A stretch of DNA of 64,000 nucleotides from Amycolatopsis jejuensis (GTDB lineage Bacteria > Actinomycetota > Actinomycetes > Mycobacteriales > Pseudonocardiaceae), in contig NZ_JNYZ01000005.1 in assembly GCF_000717335.1 (NCBI RefSeq), forward strand, positions 62,001 to 126,000. Direction: 5' to 3'. This document shows positions 1 to 7,537 of this stretch, piece by piece. Both the position numbers and the translations under genes were made by a program. The notes under the pieces are model-generated. The model searched no databases. It was not told where the DNA came from and saw only the letters and a list, made by a program, of their open reading frames with translations. Position 1 is the first letter of the stretch. Each line of letters opens with the position of its first letter.

Positions 1-150
1 AGCACGATCGTGCAGTCGATCATCGCGAAGGACTATCCCCAGGTGCAAGGTGTCGTGCTGGTGTACGGGCTCGGGGTGCTGCTGGTGAACCTCGTGGTGG
101 ACATCGCGCTCGCCGTGCTCAATCCCCGTTCCCTGACGAAGGAGGGCTGA
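1..150 (+). CDS. Peptide ABC transporter permease (DppB/OppB type), C-terminal end only
   Basis: The reading frame enters from outside the window and stops at TGA 148-150. The visible 49 residues hold the pattern DYPQVQGVVL followed by a hydrophobic segment and NPRS near the end. This is the typical last membrane helix and cytoplasmic tail of DppB/OppB-type peptide permeases. The next gene starts 3 bases downstream and encodes the partner permease, so this is the first permease of the same importer. Only the end is seen, so substrate and exact family cannot be judged from this piece. Confidence 0.8.
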   Translation, partial: STIVQSIIAKDYPQVQGVVLVYGLGVLLVNLVVDIALAVLNPRSLTKEG

Positions 151-153
151 GGC

Positions 154-2052
154 GTGCGTCGCACGAGGTGGGCCGGCGCACTGCGGACCCCGGTCGGTGC
201 CGGAGCCGCGGCCGTGCTGTTCTTGGTGATCGTGCTTGCGATCGCCGCGCCGATGCTGTGGTCGCAGCAGGCGGAAACCGTGGACACCAGCCACATCCTG
301 CAAGGCGTGTCGGGCGACCATTGGGCCGGTACGGACAATCTGGGTCGCGACATTTTCTTCCGCGTGCTCGTGGCGACGCGGTTCTCGGTCGAGCTGGCGC
401 TGGCCGCGACGCTGCTCGGCGTGGTCGTCGGGCTCGCGCTCGGGACCGCGCCGCTGCTGCTCGGCAAACGCGCGGGCCGGTTCGTGATCGCGGTGGTCGA
501 CATCGCGGTGGCGTTCCCCGGACTGCTGCTCGCGCTGTTCTTCGCGGTGATTTTCGGCGTGGGTACCAAAGGCGCGGTACTGGCCATCGGATTTGCCGTC
601 GCACCAGGTTTTGCGCGGTTGACGCATACGCTGGCGGCCGGGGTCAGCGGGCTGGATTACGTTGCCGCGGCGCGCATTGCGGGTGCCGGACGGTTCCGGG
701 TGATGGCTCGGCACGTGCTGCCGAACATCGCCGAACCGCTGATCGTCAACGCGACGATCGGCGCGGGCGGTGCGCTGCTGGCGTTCGCCGGGCTCTCCTT
801 CCTCGGGCTCGGCGTGCAGCCACCGGCGTACGACTGGGGGCGCCTGCTCGGCGACGGGCTGAGCGGGCTCTACCTGCACCCGGCGGCCGCGCTCGCCCCG
901 GCCATCGCGGTGGTGATCGCGGGGCTGGCGTTCAACCTCTTCGGCGAGACGGCCGCGAAAGCGCTCGGGCACCCGTCGCCCGGGCAGCGGATTCTGGCGC
1001 GGCGCAAGGAAGTTGTCGCGGACGAGCCGGCCGCTGCGGAGCCGGACGCGCCGGTGCTGGTGGTCGAGGACCTGCGGGTGAGCTTCCCCGGGCCGAACGG
1101 CCCGATCGAGCCGGTCCGGGGGGTCGGGTTCACCGTCGGACGCGGGGAAACCGTTGGCGTGGTGGGGGAATCGGGCTCCGGCAAGAGTCTCACCGCACTC
1201 GCGGTCGCGCGGCTGGTGGAGGAACCCGGGCACGTCCAGGCGGGCCGGGTGGACTTCCTCGGCCGGTCGCTGCTCGGCGACGAGCGGGCGTTGCGGTCGC
1301 TGCTGGGGACGTCGTTCGCGATGGTGTTCCAGGACCCGTCGTCGTCGTTCAACCCGACCCGGCGGATCGGCAACCAGCTGGCCGAGGTCGCGCGGTTCCA
1401 CCAGGGCATGAACCGCACGGACGCCTTCACCCGGGCCGTCGACCGGCTGCGGGCGGTGCGGCTGCCCGCGGCGCAGCGCCGGGCGAAGCAGCTGCCGCAC
1501 GAGTTCTCCGGCGGGATGCGGCAGCGTGCGATGATCGGGATGGGCTTGATGGGCAAGCCCGCGTTGATCGTCGCGGACGAACCGACGACCGCGCTGGACG
1601 TCACCGTGCAGCGCCAGGTCCTGCGCCTGCTGTGCGACGTACGGGACAGCGACGACGTCGCGATTCTCCTGATCAGCCACGACATTTCGGTGATCAACCA
1701 GATGTGCGCGCGGGTGCTGGTGATGTACGCCGGACGGATCGTGGAGGACTTGCCGACGACGGCACTGTCGGCAGCGCGCCACCCGTACACGCGGGCGCTG
1801 CTCGCGGCGGTACCGGACCTGGAAACCGACCGTGACGAGCCTCTTGCGGTGATCCCGGGTCGTCCGCCGGAACCGGCCAACCCGCCACCCGGCTGCGCGT
1901 TCGCCCCGCGTTGTCCGCTGGCCGACGCCCGCTGTTCCGAGGAAGCGCCGCCATTGCTCGCCGATGACGACGGACGCCGGGTCGCCTGCTGGCATGCGGG
2001 CGAAGAGGTTCCGGTGGACACGGAAACCGTGGGAGCGGGGGAAAGCCGATGA
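154..2052 (+). CDS. Fused peptide ABC transporter permease-ATPase (DppC-DppD type)
   Basis: A 632-residue fusion. Residues about 1-270 are a DppC-type permease with an N-terminal membrane segment (about 17-35) and a run of further helices. Residues about 300-615 are a DppD/OppD-type ATPase with Walker A GESGSGKS (338-345), signature FSGGMRQR (451-458), Walker B LIVADEP (471-477) and the oligopeptide-type C-terminal Cys region (GCAFAPRCP). It couples ATP hydrolysis to peptide import across the cytoplasmic membrane. The GTG start lies 3 bases after the upstream permease stop. The two functions are normally separate genes, but fusions of this kind occur in actinobacteria. The stop overlaps the ATG of a repeat-built mini-ORF at 2049. 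Confidence 0.9.
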   Translation: MRRTRWAGALRTPVGAGAAAVLFLVIVLAIAAPMLWSQQAETVDTSHILQGVSGDHWAGTDNLGRDIFFRVLVATRFSVELALAATLLGVVVGLALGTAPLLLGKRAGRFVIAVVDIAVAFPGLLLALFFAVIFGVGTKGAVLAIGFAVAPGFARLTHTLAAGVSGLDYVAAARIAGAGRFRVMARHVLPNIAEPLIVNATIGAGGALLAFAGLSFLGLGVQPPAYDWGRLLGDGLSGLYLHPAAALAPAIAVVIAGLAFNLFGETAAKALGHPSPGQRILARRKEVVADEPAAAEPDAPVLVVEDLRVSFPGPNGPIEPVRGVGFTVGRGETVGVVGESGSGKSLTALAVARLVEEPGHVQAGRVDFLGRSLLGDERALRSLLGTSFAMVFQDPSSSFNPTRRIGNQLAEVARFHQGMNRTDAFTRAVDRLRAVRLPAAQRRAKQLPHEFSGGMRQRAMIGMGLMGKPALIVADEPTTALDVTVQRQVLRLLCDVRDSDDVAILLISHDISVINQMCARVLVMYAGRIVEDLPTTALSAARHPYTRALLAAVPDLETDRDEPLAVIPGRPPEPANPPPGCAFAPRCPLADARCSEEAPPLLADDDGRRVACWHAGEEVPVDTETVGAGESR

Positions 2053-2273
2053 ACCTGAGCACCTTTGCCCCGCCCATCCCATCCACCCCAGCCGACCCCA
2101 ATGTGGCGTTGGGTGCATGTGACGCGTGGGATCGCGCCAATGTGGCGTTGGGTGCATGCGACGCACCCAATGTGGCGTTGGGTGCGTGGGATGCAGCGAA
2201 TGTGGCATTGGGGCGATCGGTGGCGGTGGCGGTGGCCGGGCGGGCGCGTGGCGGAATGGGGGACGAGCGATGA
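2049..2273 (+). CDS. Repeat-built linker mini-ORF bridging two ABC transporter genes
   Basis: A 74-codon frame that overlaps the upstream stop by ATGA (2049-2052) and the downstream start by ATGA (2270-2273). Its centre is four copies of NVALGA..., coded by repeats beginning AATGTGG at 2100, 2139, 2169 and 2199. The unit lengths are 39, 30 and 30 bases, all multiples of three, so the frame stays open. It has no recognisable domain. It may be a neutral repeat insertion, kept because an open frame preserves translational coupling between the fused permease-ATPase and the second ATPase, rather than a functional protein. A second linker of the same design, built from a different repeat, lies at 41433-41588. 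Confidence 0.4.
   Translation: MNLSTFAPPIPSTPADPNVALGACDAWDRANVALGACDAPNVALGAWDAANVALGRSVAVAVAGRARGGMGDER
2100..2215 (+). repeat. Imperfect tandem repeat (AATGTGGCGTTGGGTGC units)
   Basis: Four units start at 2100, 2139, 2169 and 2199 and share AATGTGGC(G/A)TTGGG(T/G)GC. Unit spacing is 39, 30 and 30 bases, always divisible by three. The repeat sits between two ABC transporter genes of one operon and is read through by the mini-ORF 2049-2273. Confidence 0.8.
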
Positions 2274-3205
2274 GCGAGTTGCGTTTCGAGGACGTCTCAG
2301 TGCGCTACGGCAGCCGCCGCCGGGGGCTCACCGTGGTCGACGGCGTCAACCTCGTCGTGCCATCCGGGGCGACCGTCGGGCTGGTGGGCGAATCCGGGTC
2401 CGGGAAGTCCACGCTCGCCCGCGCCGCCGTCGGGCTGCTGGAGCCCTCTGCCGGGCGGATCGTGCTCGACGGGAAGCCGGTGCCGCGGCCCGGACCGGTG
2501 CAGATGGTGTTCCAGGACCCGTATTCGTCGCTCGATCCGCGGATGACCATCGGGTCCTCGATTGCCGAAGCGCTGCCCCGCGGGAGCCGCGACCGGCGGG
2601 CCGAGGTGCTCCGCTTGCTGGAGCAGGTCGACCTGCCTGGTGACCGCGCCGACCAGTATCCCGCGCAGCTGTCCGGCGGGCAGCGGCAGCGGGTCGCGCT
2701 CGCCAGGGCGCTCGCGGCGCGGCCCGAGGTGATCATCGCCGACGAGATCACCTCCGCGCTCGACGTGTCCGTGCAGGGCACGGTGCTCAACCTCGTCCGT
2801 GAGCTGCAGCGGCGGATGCACCTGTCGCTGCTCTTCATCTCCCACGACCTCGCCGTGGTGCGGTACGTCAGCGACTTCCTCGCGGTGATGTACCTCGGCC
2901 GGATCGTGGAGCAGGGTCCGGCCGACGACGTCCTGCGTGACCCGCAGCATCCCTACACCCGCGAGCTGCTGGCCGCGGCCGGCGCGCGCGGGCTCGACGG
3001 CGGGCTCGAAGCCGAACCCGCCGATCCGCACCATCCGCCGTCCGGCTGCCGGTTCCATCCGCGGTGCCCGATCGGGCCGCTCGTGCTCGACGACCGCGAC
3101 CTCTGCCGGGAGGTCGAGCCGGACGGTGACGGCCACCGGCACCACACCGCCTGTCACTTCGCGGCGGACGCCCTCGTCCCCGAGATCGCAAGGAGAAACC
3201 CATGA
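2270..3205 (+). CDS. Peptide ABC transporter ATPase (DppF/OppF type)
   Basis: 311 residues, the second ATPase of the peptide importer. It shows Walker A GESGSGKST, signature LSGGQRQR, Walker B VIIADE followed by the D-loop SALD, and the oligopeptide-type C-terminal motif CRFHPRCPIG. The ATG at 2270 is chosen because the encoded MSELRFEDVSVRYG is the normal family start. The frame is open further upstream, but that part is only repeat sequence. The start overlaps the mini-ORF stop by ATGA, and the stop overlaps the start of the downstream peptidase by ATGA at 3202-3205. With the upstream fused gene it gives a heterodimeric ATPase pair. Confidence 0.9.
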   Translation: MSELRFEDVSVRYGSRRRGLTVVDGVNLVVPSGATVGLVGESGSGKSTLARAAVGLLEPSAGRIVLDGKPVPRPGPVQMVFQDPYSSLDPRMTIGSSIAEALPRGSRDRRAEVLRLLEQVDLPGDRADQYPAQLSGGQRQRVALARALAARPEVIIADEITSALDVSVQGTVLNLVRELQRRMHLSLLFISHDLAVVRYVSDFLAVMYLGRIVEQGPADDVLRDPQHPYTRELLAAAGARGLDGGLEAEPADPHHPPSGCRFHPRCPIGPLVLDDRDLCREVEPDGDGHRHHTACHFAADALVPEIARRNP

Positions 3206-6200
3206 CCAGACGGCAGCGCATCGCCGACCTCACCGCACTGGCGATCCCGGACCAGCCCGTGCTTTCCCCGCGTGGCACCGAAATCGTCTACGTCCTGCGT
3301 ACCAGCGACGTGGAGAAGGACGAGAACGTCACGAGCCTGTGGCGCGTCGGCACGCACGAGGGCATCGCCCGTCCGCTCACCCGCGGCCGGTCCGACAGCG
3401 CGCCCGCGTGGGAACCGGCCGGCGACCGGATCGCGTTCCTGCGGGCGCAGGACGGTCCGCCGCAGGTGTGGCTGATCCCCGCGGACGGCGGCGAGGCCGA
3501 GGCCCTCACGTCGCTTCCGCTCGGGGCGGGGCGTCCATTGTGGAGCCCGGACGGCACCAAGATCGCTTTCACCGCAGCGGCGAACGCGCCGAAGGAAGGC
3601 ACGCCCGCGCCGATCGTCACCGAGCGGCTCGACTACCAGTACGACGGCAGCGGCTACCTCGGCGAGGTCCGCTCGCACCTGTACGTGGCCGATGTCGCGA
3701 CCGGCGACGTCCGCCAGGTCACCTCCGGCGACTGGCATGCGGGTGAACCCGCGTGGTCGCCCGACAGCACGAAGCTCGCCTTCGCCGCTTCGACGCACCC
3801 TGACCGCGACCTGGTGCTGGCCGCGCCGGTGCACGTGCTCGACGTGACGAACTCGGCCGCCGACCCCGAGGTAGTCGGCCTTTCCGCGGGCTACGCCGGC
3901 GCGGTGAGCTGGACCGCGGACGGGTCGGCGCTGCTCGTCATTGGCTATGCCGGTGCGCCGTACGGGCACCTGCGGCTGTTGCGGGTCCCGCTCGGTGGCG
4001 GCGAGCCGGTCGACCTCGCCGGTTCGCTCGACCGCAACGTGATGCCCGGCGCTCCGGCGTATCCGGGAGCGCTGCCGCAGCTGGCCGACGACGGCGCGAG
4101 CGTCCTGTTCTGCGTCCGCGACCGGGGTCGTTCGCACCTGTACTCGGTGCCGGTCGAGGGTGGCGAGCCGCGGCCGGTGCTCACCGGAGACGGCCGCAAC
4201 GTGGCCGGGCTGAGCGTCGTCGGCGGCACTGCGGCAATCGTGTTGCAGACCGCGGATTCCTACGGCGAGATCGTGCGGGTCGACCTCACCGACCACTCCG
4301 AGGCGGTACGCACCGAGCACCGGCTGGCCGACGTCGAGCTGTTCCGGTCGGAGGAGCGCGAGTTCACGATCTCCGACGGCACCTCGGTGCACGGCTGGCT
4401 GCTGCGCGACCCGAAGGTGACCGGTCCGCGCCCGCTGCTGCTCGACATCCACGGCGGCCCGCACAACGCGTGGACCGGCGTTCCCGACGAGCTGCACTTC
4501 TACCACCAGGAGCTGGTTTCCCGCGGCTGGGCGGTCCTGCTGCTCAACCCGCGCGGCAGCGACGGCTACGGCGAGGCGTTCTACACCGGCGTCGAACACG
4601 CCTGGGGCATCGCCGACGCGAAGGACTTCCTGGAGCCGATCGACGCGCTCGTCGCCGAGGGCGTGGCGGACGCGGACAAGCTCGCGCTCACCGGGTACAG
4701 CTATGGCGGCTACCAGACCTGCTACCTGACCGGGCTCGACAACCGGTTCGCCGCCGCGGTTGCCGGAGGGGTCGTCTCCGACCTCACCAGCCTGGTCGGC
4801 ACCGCTGACGAATCGCACTACTTCACCGCGTACGAGCTGGGCGCGCTGCCGTGGGACGAGCCGGAGAAGTACGCGGAAATGTCGCCGCTGCACCGGGTCG
4901 ACCAGGTGGACACGCCGACGTTGATCCTGCACGGCGCCGACGATCTGCGGTGCCCGGTCGGCCAGGCCCAGCAGTGGCATGCGGCGCTGCGCGAGCGCGG
5001 GGTACCCACGAAACTGGTGCTGTACCCCGGAGGTTCGCACGGGTTCATCTTCCAGGGACCGCCTTCGCACCGGCTCGACTTCAACCGGCGCGTGGTCGAC
5101 TGGATGCAGCAGTACACAGTGGACCGTCGGCCGCCGGTGGACGCGAAGCATTGGCAGCAGCGGCTTTCCGCGCTCGCCGAACGGCACCACGTACCCGGTG
5201 CGACGCTGGGTATCCTGCGGTTGAACCCGGACGGCGAGGACGAGCTCGTCACCGCCGCGCACGGGGTGCTCAACATCGAAACCGGCGTGGAGACCACCAC
5301 CGATTCGGTGTTCCAGATCGGGTCGATCTCCAAGGTGTGGACCGCGACCGTCGTGATGCAGCTCGTCGACGAGGGTCTGCTCGACCTCGACGCGCCGATC
5401 ACCGACGTGCTGCCGGAGCTGAAGCTCGCCGACGAAGCCGCCAACAAGGCCGTGACGATGCGGCACCTGCTGAGCCACACGAGCGGGATCGACGGCGACT
5501 TCTTCACCGACACCGGCCGCGGCGACGACTGCCTCGAGAAGTACGTGGCACTGCTCGGCGACCTCGCGCAGAACCACCCGATCGGCGCGACCTGGTCGTA
5601 CTGCAACGCCGGGTTCTCCGTGGTGGGCCGCGTGATCGAGAAGCTCACCGGCGGGACCTGGGACGCGGCGATGAAGGAACGGCTCTTCACCCCGCTCGGT
5701 CTCGGCCACACCGGCACGCTGCCGGAGGAGGCGCTGCTGTTCCGCGCCGCGGTGGGCCACGTCGGGTCGCCCGAGCCGGTGAAGGCTCCCGTGTGGACAC
5801 TCCAGCGGTCGGCCGGACCGGCCGGGCTCATCACGTCCACTGTGGACGATGTACTCGCGTTCGCCAGGATGCACCTCACCGGCGGGCTCGCCGCGGACGG
5901 CACGCGCGTGCTGAGCGAGGAGAGCGCCGCCGCGATGACCGCGAAGGAGGTCGACCTCCCGGACAAGCATTCGCTCGGCGACTCGTGGGGCCTCGGCTGG
6001 TTCCGGGTCGGCTGGTCGGGCCACCGGCTGTACGGCCACGACGGCAACACCATCGGCCAGGCGGCGTTCCTGCGCGTGCTGCCGGAGGAGAACCTCGCGG
6101 TCGTGCTGCTCACCAACGGTGGCAACGGGCACGATTTCTTCATCGAGACGTACCGCGAGATCTTCGGTGAGCTGGCCGGGATCGAGGTGCCCGCGCAGCT

Positions 6201-6507
6201 GACGCCGCCCGCGGAACCGGTCGCTGTCGACATCACCCCGCATCTGGGTACCTACGAGCGTGCCTCGATGCGGATCGAGGTGTACCGCGGTGAGCAGGGC
6301 GCCCGCATGCGGAGCACGATCACCGGTCCGCTGGCCGAGCTGGTGCCCGACCCGGTCGACGAGTACGACCTGGTCCCGCTGTCGGAGGACCTGTACCTGG
6401 TCCGCGAGCCGGAAGCGCGGATGTGGGTACCGGTCACGTTCTACTCGCTGCCCACCGGCGAGCGGTACCTGCACTACGGCGTCCGCGCGACGCCGAAGGT
6501 GTCCTGA
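3202..6507 (+). CDS. S9 prolyl-oligopeptidase-type peptidase fused to a beta-lactamase-type (S12) serine hydrolase
   Basis: 1101 residues with two catalytic modules. Residues about 20-380 form a TolB/WD-like propeller (repeated WSPDGTK/WSPDST motifs). Residues about 390-645 are an alpha/beta hydrolase of family S9 with nucleophile Ser500 in GYSYGG, acid Asp580 or 581 in HGADD and His613 in GSHGF. Residues about 650-1010 are a penicillin-binding/class C beta-lactamase fold with SISK (Ser708, Lys711), YCN (Tyr800-Asn802) and HDG (946-948). The ATG is preceded by AGGAGA. No signal peptide is seen, so it should act in the cytoplasm on imported peptides. S12 relatives include D-aminopeptidases, so a role on D-amino-acid-containing peptides is plausible but inferred. 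Confidence 0.9.
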   Translation: MTRRQRIADLTALAIPDQPVLSPRGTEIVYVLRTSDVEKDENVTSLWRVGTHEGIARPLTRGRSDSAPAWEPAGDRIAFLRAQDGPPQVWLIPADGGEAEALTSLPLGAGRPLWSPDGTKIAFTAAANAPKEGTPAPIVTERLDYQYDGSGYLGEVRSHLYVADVATGDVRQVTSGDWHAGEPAWSPDSTKLAFAASTHPDRDLVLAAPVHVLDVTNSAADPEVVGLSAGYAGAVSWTADGSALLVIGYAGAPYGHLRLLRVPLGGGEPVDLAGSLDRNVMPGAPAYPGALPQLADDGASVLFCVRDRGRSHLYSVPVEGGEPRPVLTGDGRNVAGLSVVGGTAAIVLQTADSYGEIVRVDLTDHSEAVRTEHRLADVELFRSEEREFTISDGTSVHGWLLRDPKVTGPRPLLLDIHGGPHNAWTGVPDELHFYHQELVSRGWAVLLLNPRGSDGYGEAFYTGVEHAWGIADAKDFLEPIDALVAEGVADADKLALTGYSYGGYQTCYLTGLDNRFAAAVAGGVVSDLTSLVGTADESHYFTAYELGALPWDEPEKYAEMSPLHRVDQVDTPTLILHGADDLRCPVGQAQQWHAALRERGVPTKLVLYPGGSHGFIFQGPPSHRLDFNRRVVDWMQQYTVDRRPPVDAKHWQQRLSALAERHHVPGATLGILRLNPDGEDELVTAAHGVLNIETGVETTTDSVFQIGSISKVWTATVVMQLVDEGLLDLDAPITDVLPELKLADEAANKAVTMRHLLSHTSGIDGDFFTDTGRGDDCLEKYVALLGDLAQNHPIGATWSYCNAGFSVVGRVIEKLTGGTWDAAMKERLFTPLGLGHTGTLPEEALLFRAAVGHVGSPEPVKAPVWTLQRSAGPAGLITSTVDDVLAFARMHLTGGLAADGTRVLSEESAAAMTAKEVDLPDKHSLGDSWGLGWFRVGWSGHRLYGHDGNTIGQAAFLRVLPEENLAVVLLTNGGNGHDFFIETYREIFGELAGIEVPAQLTPPAEPVAVDITPHLGTYERASMRIEVYRGEQGARMRSTITGPLAELVPDPVDEYDLVPLSEDLYLVREPEARMWVPVTFYSLPTGERYLHYGVRATPKVS

Positions 6508-6508
6508 C

Positions 6509-7369
6509 GTGCTCTTGAAAGCGGAAGCCGCCGCCGAAGCAGCCGACGCGGCGGCGGCCGCAGCCGGGGTACGGGTCCGTGAGGTGGCCGAGCTCGAGGA
6601 GCTGGAAGCGATCTTCCGGCTCTTCGAGCGGGTGTGGCAGACCGACGAGGCCGGGGTACCGCTCACGATCGAGCTGATGCGGGCGTTCACCAAAGCGGGT
6701 AACTACGTGAGCGGCGCGTACGCGGACGGTGAGCTCGTGGGCGCCTGCGTCGGGTTCTTCGGCACGCCGGCCGACGAGGTGCTGCACAGCCACATCGCCG
6801 GGGTGTCCGCGGCGATGGCCGGGCGGCACGTCGGGCTTGCGGTCAAGCTGCACCAGCGGGCGTGGGCGCTGCAGCGGGGGATTTCGGTGATCGAGTGGAC
6901 GTTCGACCCGCTGGTGAGCCGGAATGCGTACTTCAACCTCGGCAAGCTCGGCGCGACCGCGGTGGAGTACCTGCCGAACTTCTACGGCGGCCTCGGCGAC
7001 GGCCTCAACGGCGGCGACGAGAGCGACCGGCTGCTGGTGCACTGGCGGATCAGCCGTCCCGAGGTGGCCGCGGCGTGCGGCGGCACGCCCCGGTCGCTGG
7101 ACGCGGCTGCCGAGCGGAAGTCCGGCGCGCTGGTGGCGCTGGGCCGTTCGGAGGACGGGGCGCCGGTGCCCGGCCCGCTCGACGGGCCCCGCCTGCTGGT
7201 CGCCGCGCCGCGGGACATCGAGTCGCTCCGCGGCAGCGACCCGGCGCTGGCCAAGCAATGGCGGATCGCGCTGCGCGAGACGCTCGGCGCTCTGATGGCC
7301 GAGGGCGCGCACGTGTGTGGTTACGACAAGGCCGGGTGGTACGTGATTTCCCGGGCGAGGGAGGAGTAG
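6509..7369 (+). CDS. GNAT-superfamily acyltransferase (COG3375-like)
   Basis: 286 residues, GTG start one base after the peptidase stop. The central stretch with WTFDPLVSRNAYFNL, LGA, NFYG, DGLNGGDESDRLLVHW is characteristic of the COG3375 group of predicted GNAT acyltransferases. In some bacteria a member of this group is the D-amino acid N-succinyltransferase that works with N-succinylamino acid racemase and a desuccinylase to invert D-amino acids. Its place after a peptide importer and peptidase fits acylation of released amino acids. The actual acyl donor and acceptor here are not known from sequence. The frame extends upstream inside the peptidase gene, but that part is antisense-like and the GTG gives the family N-terminus. 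Confidence 0.75.
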   Translation: MLLKAEAAAEAADAAAAAAGVRVREVAELEELEAIFRLFERVWQTDEAGVPLTIELMRAFTKAGNYVSGAYADGELVGACVGFFGTPADEVLHSHIAGVSAAMAGRHVGLAVKLHQRAWALQRGISVIEWTFDPLVSRNAYFNLGKLGATAVEYLPNFYGGLGDGLNGGDESDRLLVHWRISRPEVAAACGGTPRSLDAAAERKSGALVALGRSEDGAPVPGPLDGPRLLVAAPRDIESLRGSDPALAKQWRIALRETLGALMAEGAHVCGYDKAGWYVISRAREE

Positions 7370-7372
7370 GCG

Positions 7373-7537
7373 ATGACCGTGCGGCTGACCGGCGTGGCTC
7401 TGGGTCGGGTGGTCCGGCCGAAGGCCCGCCCGGACAGCCGCGGGCGGGGCAGCCTGCCGCCTCACCCAGGGGTACCAGTTGTGCCCGTTTGTCCCCCGGC
7501 CGTGAGCAGGGTCACCAATGGTTCCCCCACGCGCTAG
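7373..7537 (+). pseudogene. Possible 5' remnant of an o-succinylbenzoate synthase/N-succinylamino acid racemase-like gene
   Basis: An ATG 3 bases after the GNAT stop opens a 54-codon frame. Its first residues, MTVRLTGVALGRV, resemble the usual start of enolase-superfamily OSBS/NSAR proteins (pattern KLxGVxLRRV). The resemblance ends after about 13 residues, and the rest (proline- and glycine-rich) looks non-coding and runs into the start of the next gene. The GNAT gene upstream belongs to a group known to neighbour such racemases, which makes a remnant plausible. The evidence is short and could be chance. Confidence 0.25.

Noticed and set aside
3154..6693. 1179-codon open frame on the minus strand over the S9/S12 fusion gene
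   Set aside because: It is antisense to a clearly coding gene with full catalytic motifs. Its residues are Arg/His/Gly-rich without family resemblance, as expected from high-GC antisense frames.
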